Assembly (NCBI GenBank): GCA_037501455.1
Contig: CM074858.1
Coordinates: 43,645,001-43,709,000 of the forward strand
Reading direction: 5' to 3'
Length of the DNA: 64,000 bases
Source: Lantana camara
Lineage: Eukaryota; Streptophyta; Magnoliopsida; Lamiales; Verbenaceae
The translations under genes and the position numbers were made by a program. The notes under the pieces were generated by a model, which did not search any database, had not been told where the DNA came from, and saw only the letters and a list, made by a program, of their open reading frames with translations. Shown one piece after another: positions 1 to 11,254 of the stretch. The stretch's first letter is position 1, and every line of letters begins with the position of its first letter.

Positions 1-570
1 CAAATGAAGGATGCATATATGCTCGTGCCATGAATGCTTAGTGTACCGTTCACCATGGTAGGAGAGTCAATGTTGCGAAATTTCCCTAACTCGAAGGATA
101 TTTAGATCCTTGATCGGCTGCGGTTACAATTTCTTGTTCAAGTTTGCATCCTTGGCATTTCCTTGTAATCCTTGGTCATCCTTTGGTAGAAAGTGAGAAT
201 TCCCATAATGGTCTACTATGATTTTAGTTTCTTGTCAACACCCTACAACTTACAAATGAAATAGATGTCTATGCATGTAGGTTAGTGCGAAAATATGTCA
301 AATAAGGAAAACAAGTAAGAGCACCTAGTTAATATAGATGCAATACAAAATTTATAAAATTTAAAGCATAACAATAAAAATTATGCAAAAATCATAGTCA
401 TATTTTGCACACAGAGTTACATAAGCTCAAACAAATTAATGCAAAGAAGTCAAAATTCCACATCAGGCATATGCAATGGACACATATTCCTATGCCATAC
501 GACCTAGACTCACACAACACAACTCCAGAGCACCGGTTCTGAACCTAGTAGCTCTGATACCACTTATAGA
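1..570 (-). mobile_element. Internal leader of gypsy-type element E, cut by the window edge
   Basis: Non-coding leader lying between the 5' LTR of a minus-strand element (LTR E, which begins at 571) and its gag, which must lie left of the window. The primer-binding site reads TGGTATCAGAGC on the minus strand at 551-562, nine bases from the LTR, and matches the 3' end of initiator-methionine tRNA. The stretch near 500-560 (complement of a block 'gacctagactc...cactagaac') also occurs beside the LTRs of elements C, B and G, so it is a leader shared by this group. No convincing reading frame is present. Confidence 0.75.
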
Positions 571-1541
571 TGTAACACCCCGCACGTGAGGCGCCACATC
601 CCCCGCACTATGACCCGACACGTGTACGAAATGGAGAGTCCACACACGCACTAAGTCACAACGAACGGGTGACAAACGGAAACACACACACTAGCTAGGC
701 GGTACCTAACCCTGTACAAAAGAAAATATGCGAAACATGACAGCGGAAGCCAGGCAAAATACCAACTTTCAAAAACTTTTACACACCAAGCATACAACAC
801 AGTACATACAACAGAATCAAATATACGAGTTCAACTAGTTCAGCAAACCTGTCCTATCTTGTCCCGAATAATTACACATCAAAATGGGTTCAACTAATCC
901 GAGCACCTGTCCTAACCTGTCCCGAATTCCATATATCCAAATCATTCATGCAACCTGTTCACAACGTATCTTATACGAAATTTACAAATCAAAATTCAGA
1001 ACAAAATATTTAACCAACTTAAACAAACAGACACAGACAAGATAAACACGACACACTGCCGCCTAGCACGAACTCCAACGACCTCCGAAGCAAAGCCTGC
1101 AAACTAAAAACATAAAAGGGGAGGGGTCAGTCCAAAGACTGAGCGAGGGGGGCTACCCACACACACCTACGTATATACAGAGCACAGCACGTAATAAAAG
1201 TAACGTTCGTGAACCCGGGGTTAGTTTTTGCAAGCCAAAACAGTTTCCCGTGATAATATATATATAGGGTGACTTATAAAAACATAACTGGCAAAACTTA
1301 GCTTATACAAAACTCAAAACATACACTAAAAATCATGCAGATTTAGCACACATATCGGAACATAACTTATTAGGTTAATAGCAAATCCAATTTTTATCTT
1401 ACTTAAGAGTCTATCCCCGTTTCACGAACTTATAACCGACAGACATAACGAAACTCGGCGAGTACGAGCACACAGACAGACTGAACAAAACAAACCAAAA
1501 CATACCAGATAGGTGTGATGGAAGGGTTGCGCCACCCTAAC
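571..1541 (-). mobile_element. LTR E (5' LTR, minus strand), PBS-proximal segment
   Basis: PBS-proximal end of a gypsy-type LTR that is split by LTR F. It begins TGTAACACCCCGC, the inverted partner of GCGGGATGTTACA at the far end of this LTR (29935). On the minus strand a 3' splice-site-like TTTGCAG ends at 1097. It is preceded by a CAGTC-caaa-GACTG hairpin at 1128-1141, as in the other LTRs of the window. The last five bases, ctaac (1537-1541), are repeated at 27503-27507 and mark the insertion of LTR F. The two E segments together give an LTR of about 3.4 kb. Confidence 0.75.
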
Positions 1542-2275
1542 TGTAGCACCCCACACGTGCGGCACCACATCCCCCGCACTATAGCTCAACACGGGTAATG
1601 AAATGGTAAATCCGTACCCGTATCAAACCATAGCGAACGGGAGACAAACAGAAAAACCTTCCTAAGCTAGGCGATCATGCAATATATCATAATACACGCA
1701 TATCATAAATCATATCATAAAACATATTCGTTTGGGCAATCCGTGTCCCGGCCTTCCCGCACGGTGCATAACAATCATAACATAATCATAATCATAATTA
1801 TAAATCAGTTCCAACCTTCTTCCTCCGGGTGGTGGACAGGTTAGCAAGACCCGACCGCCTCATACATAGGCCAATGGGGTTTCATGACTCCCCCAAGGGC
1901 ACTCAGCTCCCATTCCCCGCTAAACCTCCTAGCGAGGGCCGGTATTACCGTAGTTTGGTTGGGACTAGTATATGGGATCCCCGTCACCCTTGCTTCCTCG
2001 GTTAGCCACATATACTAAGTCCCGGGGCCCGTGCAATCATAAATCATAAATCATAAATATATCTCGCCAAACATTTGTTTCATACATAGGATACATACTA
2101 TAAGAAAACATACCATACCGCGCAACTCAGCATATGCTATACACGTACCTCTCCGTGTCATCCTAATCCGTAGCTAGCATGAAGACACACGGTTTGGGGT
2201 ATAGCCTCGTTGCAAAACCATTTTAAGCTTCTATACGCCCATACGTATAATTTCAGAAGAATTTACTCAATGACC
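1542..2275 (-). mobile_element. Solo LTR F, left segment
   Basis: Begins TGTAGCACCCCAC and is flanked on the left by ctaac, which recurs after the F terminus at 27502. It is a gypsy-type LTR on the minus strand without an attached internal region, so it is read as a solo LTR of about 3.2 kb. Compared with sister LTRs it lacks the block with the 3' splice site and hairpin: sequence jumps from the GCTAGGCG motif near 1673 straight to a block that normally lies further in. This indicates an internal deletion. It ends at tgacc (2271-2275), the target duplication of element C. Confidence 0.65.
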
Positions 2276-2381
2276 TGTAGCACCCCGGACACATGGAGGT
2301 GCCACACCCCCGCACTACAGGTCAATCCACATACGAAATGGCGATCCGTACATGAACCAACCTATAGCGAACGGGTGACAA
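2276..2381 (-). mobile_element. LTR C1 (3' LTR of element C), first 106 bp
   Basis: Matches the start of C2 (22340 onward) up to the copia-1 insertion. The paralogous empty site in C2 reads through '...gggtgacaatgcactac' near 22438, which proves that copia-1 duplicated gacaa (2377-2381 and 12408-12412). Confidence 0.92.
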
Positions 2382-3087
2382 TGTTGGAAAACACGAATCA
2401 GAAAGCAGCGGAATTTAAAAAATTTTCCCAACAAAAGGACCTAGGACTCACAATCGTGTAACCAAATTCGTAAAGATAGAAAACTTACTTTTCTTTTGTT
2501 CTTTCTTGAAGCGTTTCAAGCCACCCAAGAACGCTCTTCTCGCGGCTTGATCCCCTCTCCTTTGGTAAAGCTCGAATCTTCAAACTTCTAACTTGAAGTC
2601 TCTAGAGAAAGTCCACCAACTTGATCACAATCTAACTAGTAAGGATGCTAGTTCTCTAGTTAGTGTTTAGGCTTAACCTAGGGTTTAATTTAATCTTGGA
2701 GAAAGGAAGGTGTTCAACACATGAGCCAAAAGAATTGTCTATTAGCTCTAAAGGGGAGCTCGAGCTCCCCTATATATAAGAGGGGAGTGCCGATCCAAAT
2801 CCTTGTTGGACAAGGATTTGGTTCCTCTCTCTCCTATTACTTGATCATCAAGTATTTTCCAACTTTGACTTTGAATTCTAATTCAAGTCAACTTTTAAGA
2901 GAGCTAAAAATATCCAAACTATTTTTGGATAATTTTATACTTTATTTATTATAAAATAAATAACTTATTTTTATCTAATTAATTAATTCATAATTAATTA
3001 ACTAGATTATTTTCTCCAAAATTAGACTTTCTTTTTAATTCAAAATTAAACCAAAGTCTATTAAATAATTAACTAATTAATTATTTA

Positions 3088-3119
<32 letters not shown>

Positions 3120-4337
3120 CACACGTGTGTGACACGTGTCACAGTGACACGTGTCACTCACGTGAGCCACACGTGTGACTTCACACGTGTGGAACCCTCT
3201 TGGCCCGATTAACTCGTTTAATCATTTTCAAGCCTCAACTCATGTAACCAAGTTGTTGTGTGTGACCCTCTAGGTTCTCAATTCAATTAGCAGTGACCCT
3301 AATTAATTAATTCACTAATTAATTAATCAGTCTACAAATTAAACGACCATAGTCTAGCAACTGATGTTTAACCCCTAGCTGAATTGGAATGTTCGGATTC
3401 GACAGAACCTTTAAGTCATTGATTCATGTGAGTTACAATCCTCCTACTTACTATCTCTCAACAAAGATCTAGGGTAAGGGAATAATTAGAACCCTAATAA
3501 TCCAGTCTTAAAGCTAAGTGCATTTCATATCCATTTGATCTCAATCCAAGAAACCCTTTTCTTGATGTCTTGATCTACTGCCTTGGCCAAGGACTCCATA
3601 TGGCATATGAATGACTTACACAATAAGAGATCACCTTGCAAATGCAAGTGTAGGTCCTTTCTTGATTCTCATTCACTTTCATGAATCACTTGTGTAGGCC
3701 CAGCATAAGCCTTGAATCAGTTGTCTAAGGCGACACCCTTTAAAGCTTATGCCTAAGACTACAGAGTTAACTCATAAAGTGACAAGGAACCTCAAGTCTA
3801 AGGATCAATTAATCACATCAATGACTCGTGTTAAATTTCCTAATCTGGAAGTTTCCATTTCCTGAAATAGAAACTTCCTTTCCCATTTAGGAATGTTCTC
3901 ACACGGGGCACCTCAGTGAACTTACTTATTAAAGTAAGCACCCTCATGTATCACGCACGTATCAACTATACACTTTGCACCTCCATGAAATAAGGTGGTC
4001 CTTCTTAAGGGCGTGATCCCACAAGCAAGCCTTAGAGGAGTCAGGTTGACACTCCCACCGTCTGTAGGACTCATCGGCTTGGAGTATTTTACTAATCATG
4101 ACTTATGTGGTATAGGGCTCGTTTCATGAACCATTTCACCTAAATGGTGGAGTCCTAAAGTCATCAGGATTAGGGGAGTTCTCATACATGCACAGCTAAA
4201 GTAAACGCATACCAAACAAGAGCATATAAAGAAGTGTTGCCTCAATTCGTTATTTCATTCAAAGATTGTCTGTGATTACAATAAGGAAAAGCACAAAGCG
4301 GATATACAATCGACTTTCTAGGGCACTATTCCTAACA
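2382..4337 (-). mobile_element. 3' LTR of copia-1
   Basis: 1956-bp LTR beginning TGTTGGAAAA and ending CCTAACA on the plus strand. It carries a TATATATA box (2771-2778) next to an 18-bp perfect palindrome GGGGAGCTCGAGCTCCCC (2753-2770), and a run of ACGT-core palindromes at 3120-3193. That run is longer than in the 5' LTR because one GTGACACGTGTCAC unit is duplicated. A 77-residue reading frame here recurs in the other LTR and is not regarded as a gene. Confidence 0.95.
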
Positions 4338-4352
4338 ATCTCCCACTTGCCC
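4338..4352 (-). promoter_or_regulatory. Polypurine tract of copia-1
   Basis: Reads GGGCAAGTGGGAGAT on the minus strand, directly abutting the 3' LTR. This is the expected plus-strand primer site. The gag-pol stop codon lies just before it. Confidence 0.85.
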
Positions 4353-4353
4353 G

Positions 4354-7300
4354 TCAAAGCCATTCTAAAGCTACTCTAAGTCCCATCTTCTGAAGATGAC
4401 CTTGGAAAGCTTCTCGACTAAGGGGTTTAGTAAGTGGATCTGCCACGTTCTCTGCTGATGTGACCCTCTCAATTTGTACATCTCCTCTTTTGATAATATC
4501 ACGGATTAGGTGATACTTTCTCATAATGTGCTTGGTCCGTTGGTGAGATCTTGGTTCTCTTGCTTGAGCAACCGCCCCAGTGTTATCACAAAACACAGTA
4601 ATGGGGTCTTTCATGCTAGGAACAACATTCAACTCTTGAATGAAGTTTCTAATCCAAACACCTTCCTTAGCTGCATCATTTGCAGCTAAGTATTCGGCCT
4701 CAGTGGTCGAATCTGCAGTGGTTGTTTGCTTGGAACTCTTCCAACTCACTGCTCCGCTGTTTAGGCAGAAAATGTATCCTGACATTGACTTAAAATCATC
4801 TAAGTCAGATGCAAAGCTTGCATCGCAGTATCCTTCGACAGTAAGATCTTTCTGACCTCCGTAAACTAAGAATAAATCTTTAGTACTTTTCAAGTACTTA
4901 AGAATATTCTTCACGGCAGCCCAATGACCATCTCCAGGGTCAGATTGGAAGCGACTTGTCACACTAAGTGCATAAGCCACATCCGGTCGAGTACATAACA
5001 TTGCATACATTATGCTACGTATTGCTGACGCATAAGGTGTATGAGTCATTCTCTCCTTCTCAAGGTTAGTCTTAGGACACATCTTCTTTGAAAGACATGT
5101 TCCTACACTCATAGGAAGGTTCTTAACCTTTGCTGACTCCATATTGAATCTCTTCAATACTTTGTCAATGTACATCGACTGTGATAGTCCTATTAACCTT
5201 CTAGATCTATCTCTATAGATTTTAATTCCAAGGATATAGGACGCATCACGAAGATCTTTCATCTCGAATTGGTTCGATAACCACAACTTAGTTACTTTCA
5301 TGTCATCCTTCGAATTCCCAATAAGAAGGATGTCATCAACATAAAGTACTAAGAATTGCACTGAGGTCTCCAATTCCTTTCTATACACACATGATTCATT
5401 CGAAATTTGCATGAAGCCAAATGCTTTGACTGATTCATCAAATCGAATGTTCCAATTCCTAGAAGCCTGTTTCAATCCATAGATTGATCTTTGGAGTTTG
5501 CAAACCTTTTGCTCACTCCCACTGAATGTGAAACCTATGGGTTGCTCCATATAAATGTCTTTGTCAATGTCACCATTGAGAAAGGCAGTTTTCACATCCA
5601 TTTGCCATATCTCATAGTCATAATATGCAGCAATTGCAAGCATGATTCGAATGGACTTTTGCATTGCAACTGGTGAAAAGGTTTCGTCAAAGTCCACGCC
5701 GGGTCTTTGAGTGAATCCTTTTATAACCAGTCTTGCTTTGTAGGCTGCAATGCTTCCATCAACTCCAAGCTTTCTCTTAAAGATCCATTTGCAACCTATG
5801 GGTTTGACCCCATCAGGCAAATCTACCAAGGTCCAAACTTGGTTGGAGTTCATGGAGTCCATTTCGGATTTCATGGCTTCTATCCACTGTTCAGAGTCAG
5901 AATCTGAAAGTGCCTCCTCATATGTTGAAGGATCGTTATCCTTTTGAGAGATTTCATGGAAGAATCCATACCATCTCTCCGGCTGTCTAGGAGTGCATTC
6001 AGAACGCCTTAGAGGAGGGTTTTCGTGTGTATCGAAATTCGTGATTGGTTGTAGTTGATCAGAGTGGGACGTTTCTTCAGTGGGTGGTGTGGGGTCATTT
6101 TGTACTTCTTCTAATTCAATGATCTTGCCCTTCTTTTCTTTAAGGAACGGTTCCTCAAGAAAAGTGGTATTTCTGGAAGCAAACACCTTTTGCTCAGATT
6201 GATCATAGAAGTAGTATCCTATGGATTCCTTAGGATAACCTACAAAGTAGCATAAGTTAGAACGAGATTCTAACTTATCTCCCACTGTCCTCTTCACGTA
6301 AGCAGGACAACCCCAAATTCTTAAGTAAGAATAACTAGGGATTTTGCCATGCCACATTTCATAGGGCGTCTTGGGGACTGACTTAGAGGGAACTAGATTC
6401 AGAATCTTTGCTGCACTTTCTAGGGCATAACCCCAGAAAGAAGGTGGTAAGTCAGTGAAACTAATCATGGAACGAACCATATCAAGTAGGGTTCGATTCC
6501 TTCTCTCAGAAACTCTATTAAGCTGAGGAGTTCCCGGAGGAGTCCACTGAGAGATAATCCCATTATCTTTGAGATGATTAAGGAATTCTTCACTAAGATA
6601 CTCGCCTCCTCGATCAGATCGAAGTGCTTTGATCTTGTGACCAGTTTGGTTCTCAACCTCCTTTTGAAATTCTAAGAATTTCTCAAAAGCTTCAGATTTA
6701 TACTTCATTAAGTATACATAACCATACCGACTAAAGTCATCAGTAAAGGTTATGAAATACTGATGATTGCTTCTAGTGCTTACCCTGAGCGGTCCACAAA
6801 CATCAGTATGGATCAAATCCAAAACCTCAGTGGCACATTCCACAGTTCCTTTAAAAGGGACTTTGGACATTTTTCCTTTGAGACAGGATTCGCAAGAAGT
6901 TAACTCTTTGAGATCATTTTCAGAGAATGATCCTAAAGTGTTTATCTTGCTAATTCTGTTCTTGGAAATGTGTCCTAATCTTGCGTGCCATAAGGGAGCT
7001 GAAACTTTGTCATCTCTCTTACGCTTTGTTTCTCGTTGTATATTCATAATATTGATGTTTTGAGTTAGGTAAAGTCCATTACTTAGAGTACCGATATGAA
7101 CGGAAGAGTTGTTCCGTTTGATAAAGTATTTACCATTCTTAATATAAGTTTCATAACCTTCACAATCTAATATTGGAACTGAAATTATATTACGAATAAT
7201 GCTCGGTACATAAAGGACTTTATTTAATACTAACTCAAAACTACCTAAATCTAATCTAATTATGCCTAAAGCTCGAGCTTCAACGTTTGAGCCATCGCCG

Positions 7301-8274
7301 ATCTTCAAGACACATTCTCCTTCTTTGAGTTGTTGGACTTCACTTAGCATCTGTACATCATTACAGATATGAGTCCCACAACCGGTATCAAGTACCCAAG
7401 AACTAGAATTAATAGAAAGATTTACTTCAACGAGAAAGATACCTTTCTTTAGAATAGCCTTGTACTCTGGGCAGTTTCTCCTCCAATGTCCCGCTTTGCC
7501 ACAATGGAAGCAAACATCCTCTTTCTGATCACGCTTCTTCTTTTGGGCCTTCCCCTTCGAAATGCCACCAGTGGGCCTAAGGGGTTTCTTCTTCTTCTTT
7601 TGGGCTTTCTTGCCCTTACCTTTAGAAGGCCCAGAAGAGGAAGATGGAGCATTGACCATCAAAACCTTATTGTCCTTCTTGATCGTGCTTTCAGCAGTCA
7701 CAAGCTGACTAATCAGCTCAGCTACAGTAGCACCAGCATGATTCATGTTGAAGTTAAGGACAAATGGGTTGAACGATGGTGGGAGCGAAGCTAGCAACAA
7801 GTCCACCGAAAGCTCATCTTTCAGCGGCATGTCCATGGAAGCAAGTTTCTCAGTAAGGGTAAGAAACTTGAGTCCATATTCATGGACACTTGAACCTTCC
7901 CTCATTCTCAAGTGGAACAATTCCTTTGAAGTGTTATACCTTGTAACACGTTCATGAGGGCGGTAAAGTTGCTCTAAGTGGGCGTAAATCTCCCAAGCAA
8001 ATTCCATGGCCTCATGTTGTCTTTGCAAGTCCGGAGACATGTTAGCCAACATAAGGCAACGGGCTTGGAGATTATCATCCTTCCACTTCTGAATCGCGTC
8101 CCGCTCGGCCCGAGTGGGAGCCTCCCCTTCGGGACTGGGCTCCCCTTCGAAGAGAACATAAGTTCTCTTCTCAGAATCTAAAATGATTTTTAGATTCCTC
8201 AGCCAATCAGAATAGTTGGGACCAGTCAACTTGTTTAACTCGAGGATCGATAAAAGAGGGTTTTTGGTTGCCAT
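4354..8274 (-). CDS. gag-pol: Copia-1 Gag-Pol polyprotein, intact
   Basis: 1306-residue single frame, typical in length for plant Ty1/copia, from ATG at 8274 to TGA at 4354. The N-terminal Gag runs to about residue 250 and ends in a basic KKKKK-rich stretch and a CCHC zinc knuckle (CFHCGKAGHWRRNC, 255-268). The protease active site is WVLDTGCGTH (about 293-302). The integrase has HARLGH...CESC (about 431-464) and a catalytic D491, D554, E590 triad with exactly 35 residues between the second D and E. RT carries QMDVKTAFLNG (about 891) and the YVDD active site (978-981). RNase H follows with GYCDASFASD (about 1148) and ADSTTEAEY. Integrase before RT defines the copia order. The sequence LNRVSERRNRT differs from the commoner NGVSER form. 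No break or missing catalytic residue was seen, so the element could be autonomous. Confidence 0.97.
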   Translation of the reverse strand: MATKNPLLSILELNKLTGPNYSDWLRNLKIILDSEKRTYVLFEGEPSPEGEAPTRAERDAIQKWKDDNLQARCLMLANMSPDLQRQHEAMEFAWEIYAHLEQLYRPHERVTRYNTSKELFHLRMREGSSVHEYGLKFLTLTEKLASMDMPLKDELSVDLLLASLPPSFNPFVLNFNMNHAGATVAELISQLVTAESTIKKDNKVLMVNAPSSSSGPSKGKGKKAQKKKKKPLRPTGGISKGKAQKKKRDQKEDVCFHCGKAGHWRRNCPEYKAILKKGIFLVEVNLSINSSSWVLDTGCGTHICNDVQMLSEVQQLKEGECVLKIGDGSNVEARALGIIRLDLGSFELVLNKVLYVPSIIRNIISVPILDCEGYETYIKNGKYFIKRNNSSVHIGTLSNGLYLTQNINIMNIQRETKRKRDDKVSAPLWHARLGHISKNRISKINTLGSFSENDLKELTSCESCLKGKMSKVPFKGTVECATEVLDLIHTDVCGPLRVSTRSNHQYFITFTDDFSRYGYVYLMKYKSEAFEKFLEFQKEVENQTGHKIKALRSDRGGEYLSEEFLNHLKDNGIISQWTPPGTPQLNRVSERRNRTLLDMVRSMISFTDLPPSFWGYALESAAKILNLVPSKSVPKTPYEMWHGKIPSYSYLRIWGCPAYVKRTVGDKLESRSNLCYFVGYPKESIGYYFYDQSEQKVFASRNTTFLEEPFLKEKKGKIIELEEVQNDPTPPTEETSHSDQLQPITNFDTHENPPLRRSECTPRQPERWYGFFHEISQKDNDPSTYEEALSDSDSEQWIEAMKSEMDSMNSNQVWTLVDLPDGVKPIGCKWIFKRKLGVDGSIAAYKARLVIKGFTQRPGVDFDETFSPVAMQKSIRIMLAIAAYYDYEIWQMDVKTAFLNGDIDKDIYMEQPIGFTFSGSEQKVCKLQRSIYGLKQASRNWNIRFDESVKAFGFMQISNESCVYRKELETSVQFLVLYVDDILLIGNSKDDMKVTKLWLSNQFEMKDLRDASYILGIKIYRDRSRRLIGLSQSMYIDKVLKRFNMESAKVKNLPMSVGTCLSKKMCPKTNLEKERMTHTPYASAIRSIMYAMLCTRPDVAYALSVTSRFQSDPGDGHWAAVKNILKYLKSTKDLFLVYGGQKDLTVEGYCDASFASDLDDFKSMSGYIFCLNSGAVSWKSSKQTTTADSTTEAEYLAANDAAKEGVWIRNFIQELNVVPSMKDPITVFCDNTGAVAQAREPRSHQRTKHIMRKYHLIRDIIKRGDVQIERVTSAENVADPLTKPLSREAFQGHLQKMGLRVALEWL

Positions 8275-10518
8275 TTCAAAACACGTAGAGAATCACATAA
8301 TCTACGACCTAAATGGTAAAACAGAGAACTAGTGAGCATGCTGAATTATAACGATATACAAAAGATAAGGTCTTTAATCTAATGTAGCTCCCACTGTTTT
8401 TCAAAGATCTAGAATTCCCAAAGATCTAAGAGGAACACGTTTCCCAATGGGTACTAAGATCCTAGGCATTTTACCTCGAACCCACGACTCGCGGACATTC
8501 TAAGTAAGAACCCTAGGTAGGTACATCTTACCAATTCTAACATCTTTAGAACTCTTAGTAATTTTTTTTGCATCACCTATCTTTCAATATGGACCCACGA
8601 CTCGTGCGACATCCATATTTACTTAGGCGTTAAGCTAGACCCATCAATCATAAGATCATGACCAAAACATAGTTTGAACGACCCACGACTCGCGGACATC
8701 ACCCTTGCTAAAATTGACCACGAAATATTGATCATTTAAAATGATTAATTAGGTAACTAAGAACTAATAAGCTCCACTAGCTATCCCACGACTCGCGGAT
8801 AATAACTAGCTTTACTTACTAAACTTAAAACCTATTGATGGAATGCTAGGAATTTAATTCAAAATTTGCATCTCGATTTAAACACCTATTTGTTCGAAAT
8901 TAGCTTAATATTTAATGGGAATTTTCGAATCAACCGGAGAGTTGTCCGGTTCGACCTCACCAACATATATGTTATCCAATTTTATTAGTCTTGATTAATG
9001 CAAGTACACTTAAATGCATTTCAAACAAGCACATAAACAGATAACATGTCCTAGCATGATACTCACATGTAATGATCATGGGTTCTACCTATCTTATGCG
9101 TGATATGTGGGAGCCACTCCACAATCACAAGTTCTAACATACATGCCACATAAACAGTTCAAATCACATAAGGGAAAGCGGTAACAAAATACGAGCCCTA
9201 TCTCTATTACATTTAACAATTAAGATTCCCCTCCCTAACATTTTGAGGGGTCTTCACTTATGGCCTCCTTGTTACTTGAATGTGGTCCATCTTACTCCAT
9301 GGGTGCATTGTCTCCAAAATGAAAATAAAACCTCACCACCTATCTCTACTCTCAAATTAAAAGAAAAAGACATAAAGTAATAAGGCTCAATCTTCATATT
9401 GGCCTTAGACAATTACACGGGGCATACCCCGGCCTCAAAAACAATAATATGGAAAGCCACATAATAAATCACATAACAGTACGCACATAAGTGAGGCTCC
9501 AACCTCAATTGAAAAACGCAACTATAGGGCTCCAACCCCAATTTAAACGATCCATGTGCATAAATTAAAACCATACATAGATCTAAACTCATGATCACCT
9601 AACATGCTTTTGCGAGAATTTAAATTTAGCCAATAAATTAAAATTCTCGTTTCAAGTCCTAATGACTTAAAACACGACTTAGATGCAATTCTTGTTCAAG
9701 AGCCTTTTCAATAAAACCCGAAAAACAATAAACCAAGAAAATTCCAATTAATTTCCAAAATTAACAATTTTATTCTTTCATTGTTTTCAGAAAATAAAAT
9801 TCATAATTTTCCCAAAATCCAAATCGCTTTAATTTTTCAAAAATCCCAATTTAATCAAAATTTTAAAATAATTTTATTTTAACAAAAACTGATTTTAAAA
9901 GATAAAATTAAAATAAAATTAAATCGGGATTTTACGGACTGAAAACATGAAAAACACGAAACACGAAAACGAGCCCAGCCGCGTGAGGTACCGCCGCGCA
10001 GCAGCGCGCGCGGACGCGCGCCAGCAGCACGCACAGCGCGCGGCAGTTGCCGCTCGCGTGCGCACGCTTGGCGTGCATCATGCGCGCGCCGCGCGCAGCA
10101 GCGCCAGCCGCGACTAGGCGGGCTGTGCAGGCGTCCCGCGCGGTTGCGGGACGGACTGGGCGGGCGTGCTCCCGCGCGGTTGCGGGAGGGGCTGGGCGGC
10201 GTGCGCGAGCAGGCCTGGGGCGTGCTACACATTGGCACGTCCCAATCCCGCGCGTTTGTTTCGTGTCTCGTTTCGTGTCTAGGTTTCTCGAAACCAATTC
10301 AATCCAAAATTAAAAAATTCGATTTTGATAAATTTCAACTAAAACAATTTTCAAAAACAGTTTTAGAAATTCAGGAAAAAATTACAGTTTCGTATTTCAG
10401 GCTTTCTAAAAGAACTCATGAATACCTAATTCGCATCTAAGCCTAAGAATTTCTACCAAATTCAGAATAATTGAGACGAATCAGAAACACGATTTAACGA
10501 GGTGGCTCTGATACCACT
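8275..10518 (-). other. Long 5' leader of copia-1
   Basis: 2.24 kb lies between the 5' LTR and gag. The gag-proximal part carries four copies of a box reading CCCACGACTCG on the plus strand, near 8486, 8592, 8681 and 8786. The middle has shorter imperfect repeats such as GGCTCCAACC near 9494 and 9530. The LTR-proximal part holds a sharply bounded GC- and CpG-rich island (about 9970-10255) in otherwise AT-rich DNA. The 98-121-residue frames in the island are alanine/arginine-rich on both strands and look compositional rather than coding. Copia-2 has the same arrangement at 56451-58662. Confidence 0.8.
10505..10516 (-). promoter_or_regulatory. Primer-binding site of copia-1
   Basis: TGGTATCAGAGC on the minus strand, two bases from the 5' LTR end. 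It is complementary to the 3' end of plant initiator-methionine tRNA. Confidence 0.93.
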
Positions 10519-10889
10519 TGTTGGAAAACACGAATCAGAAAGCAGCGGAATTTAAAAAATTTTCCCAACAAAAGGACCTAGGACTCGCAATCGTGTAACC
10601 AAATTCGTAAAGATAGAAAACTTACTTTTCTTTTGTTCTTTCTTGAAGCGTTTCAAGCCACCCAAGAACGCTTTTCTCGCGGCTTGATCCCCTCTCCTTT
10701 GGTAAAGCTCGAATCTTCAAACTTCTAACTTGAAGTCTCTAGAGAAAGTCCACCAACTTGATCACAATCTAACTAGTAAGGATGCTAGTTCTCTAGTTAG
10801 TGTTTAGGCTTAACCTAGGGTTTAATTTAATCTTGGAGAAAGGAAGGTGTTCAACACATGAACCAAAAGAATTGTCTATTAGCTCTAAA

Positions 10890-10915
10890 GGGGAGCTCGA
10901 GCTCCCCTATATATA
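10890..10915 (-). promoter_or_regulatory. Core promoter of copia-1
   Basis: A TATATATA box (10908-10915) is followed, in the direction of transcription, by the perfect palindrome GGGGAGCTCGAGCTCCCC (10890-10907). The start of transcription would fall about 30 bp beyond the TATA box, inside or just past the palindrome. Both copia-1 LTRs conserve the arrangement. Confidence 0.6.
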
Positions 10916-11254
10916 AGAGGGGAGTGCCGATCCAAATCCTTGTTGGACAAGGATTTGGTTCCTCTCTCTCCTATTTCTTGATCATCAAGTATTTTCCAAC
11001 TTTGACTTTGAATTCTAATTCAAGTCAACTTTTAAGAGAGCTAAAAATATCCAAACTATTTTTGGATAATTTTATACTTTATTTATTATAAAATAAATAA
11101 CTTATTTTTATCTAATTAATTAATTCATAATTAATTAACTAGATTATTTTCTCCAAAATTAGACTTTCTTTTTAATTCAAAATTAAACCAAAGTCTATTA
11201 AATAATTAACTAATTGATTATTTAATATATATAATATATATATATATACACAGG

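Noticed and set aside
551..562. Initiator-tRNA-like sequence as a tRNA gene
   Set aside because: Only the terminal match needed for priming is present at this and the other PBS sites; no cloverleaf or A and B boxes accompany it.
2210..2461. 83-residue frame
   Set aside because: It runs across the F/C/copia-1 junctions, so it cannot be an ancestral gene.
2721..2954. 77-residue frame repeated at 10858-11091
   Set aside because: It lies in both copia-1 LTRs; duplication follows from the LTR pair, not from selection on a protein.
9879..10440. Overlapping 88-121-residue frames in the copia-1 GC island
   Set aside because: They are open on both strands and in several frames, rich in Ala/Arg/Pro, and not conserved in the matching island of copia-2.
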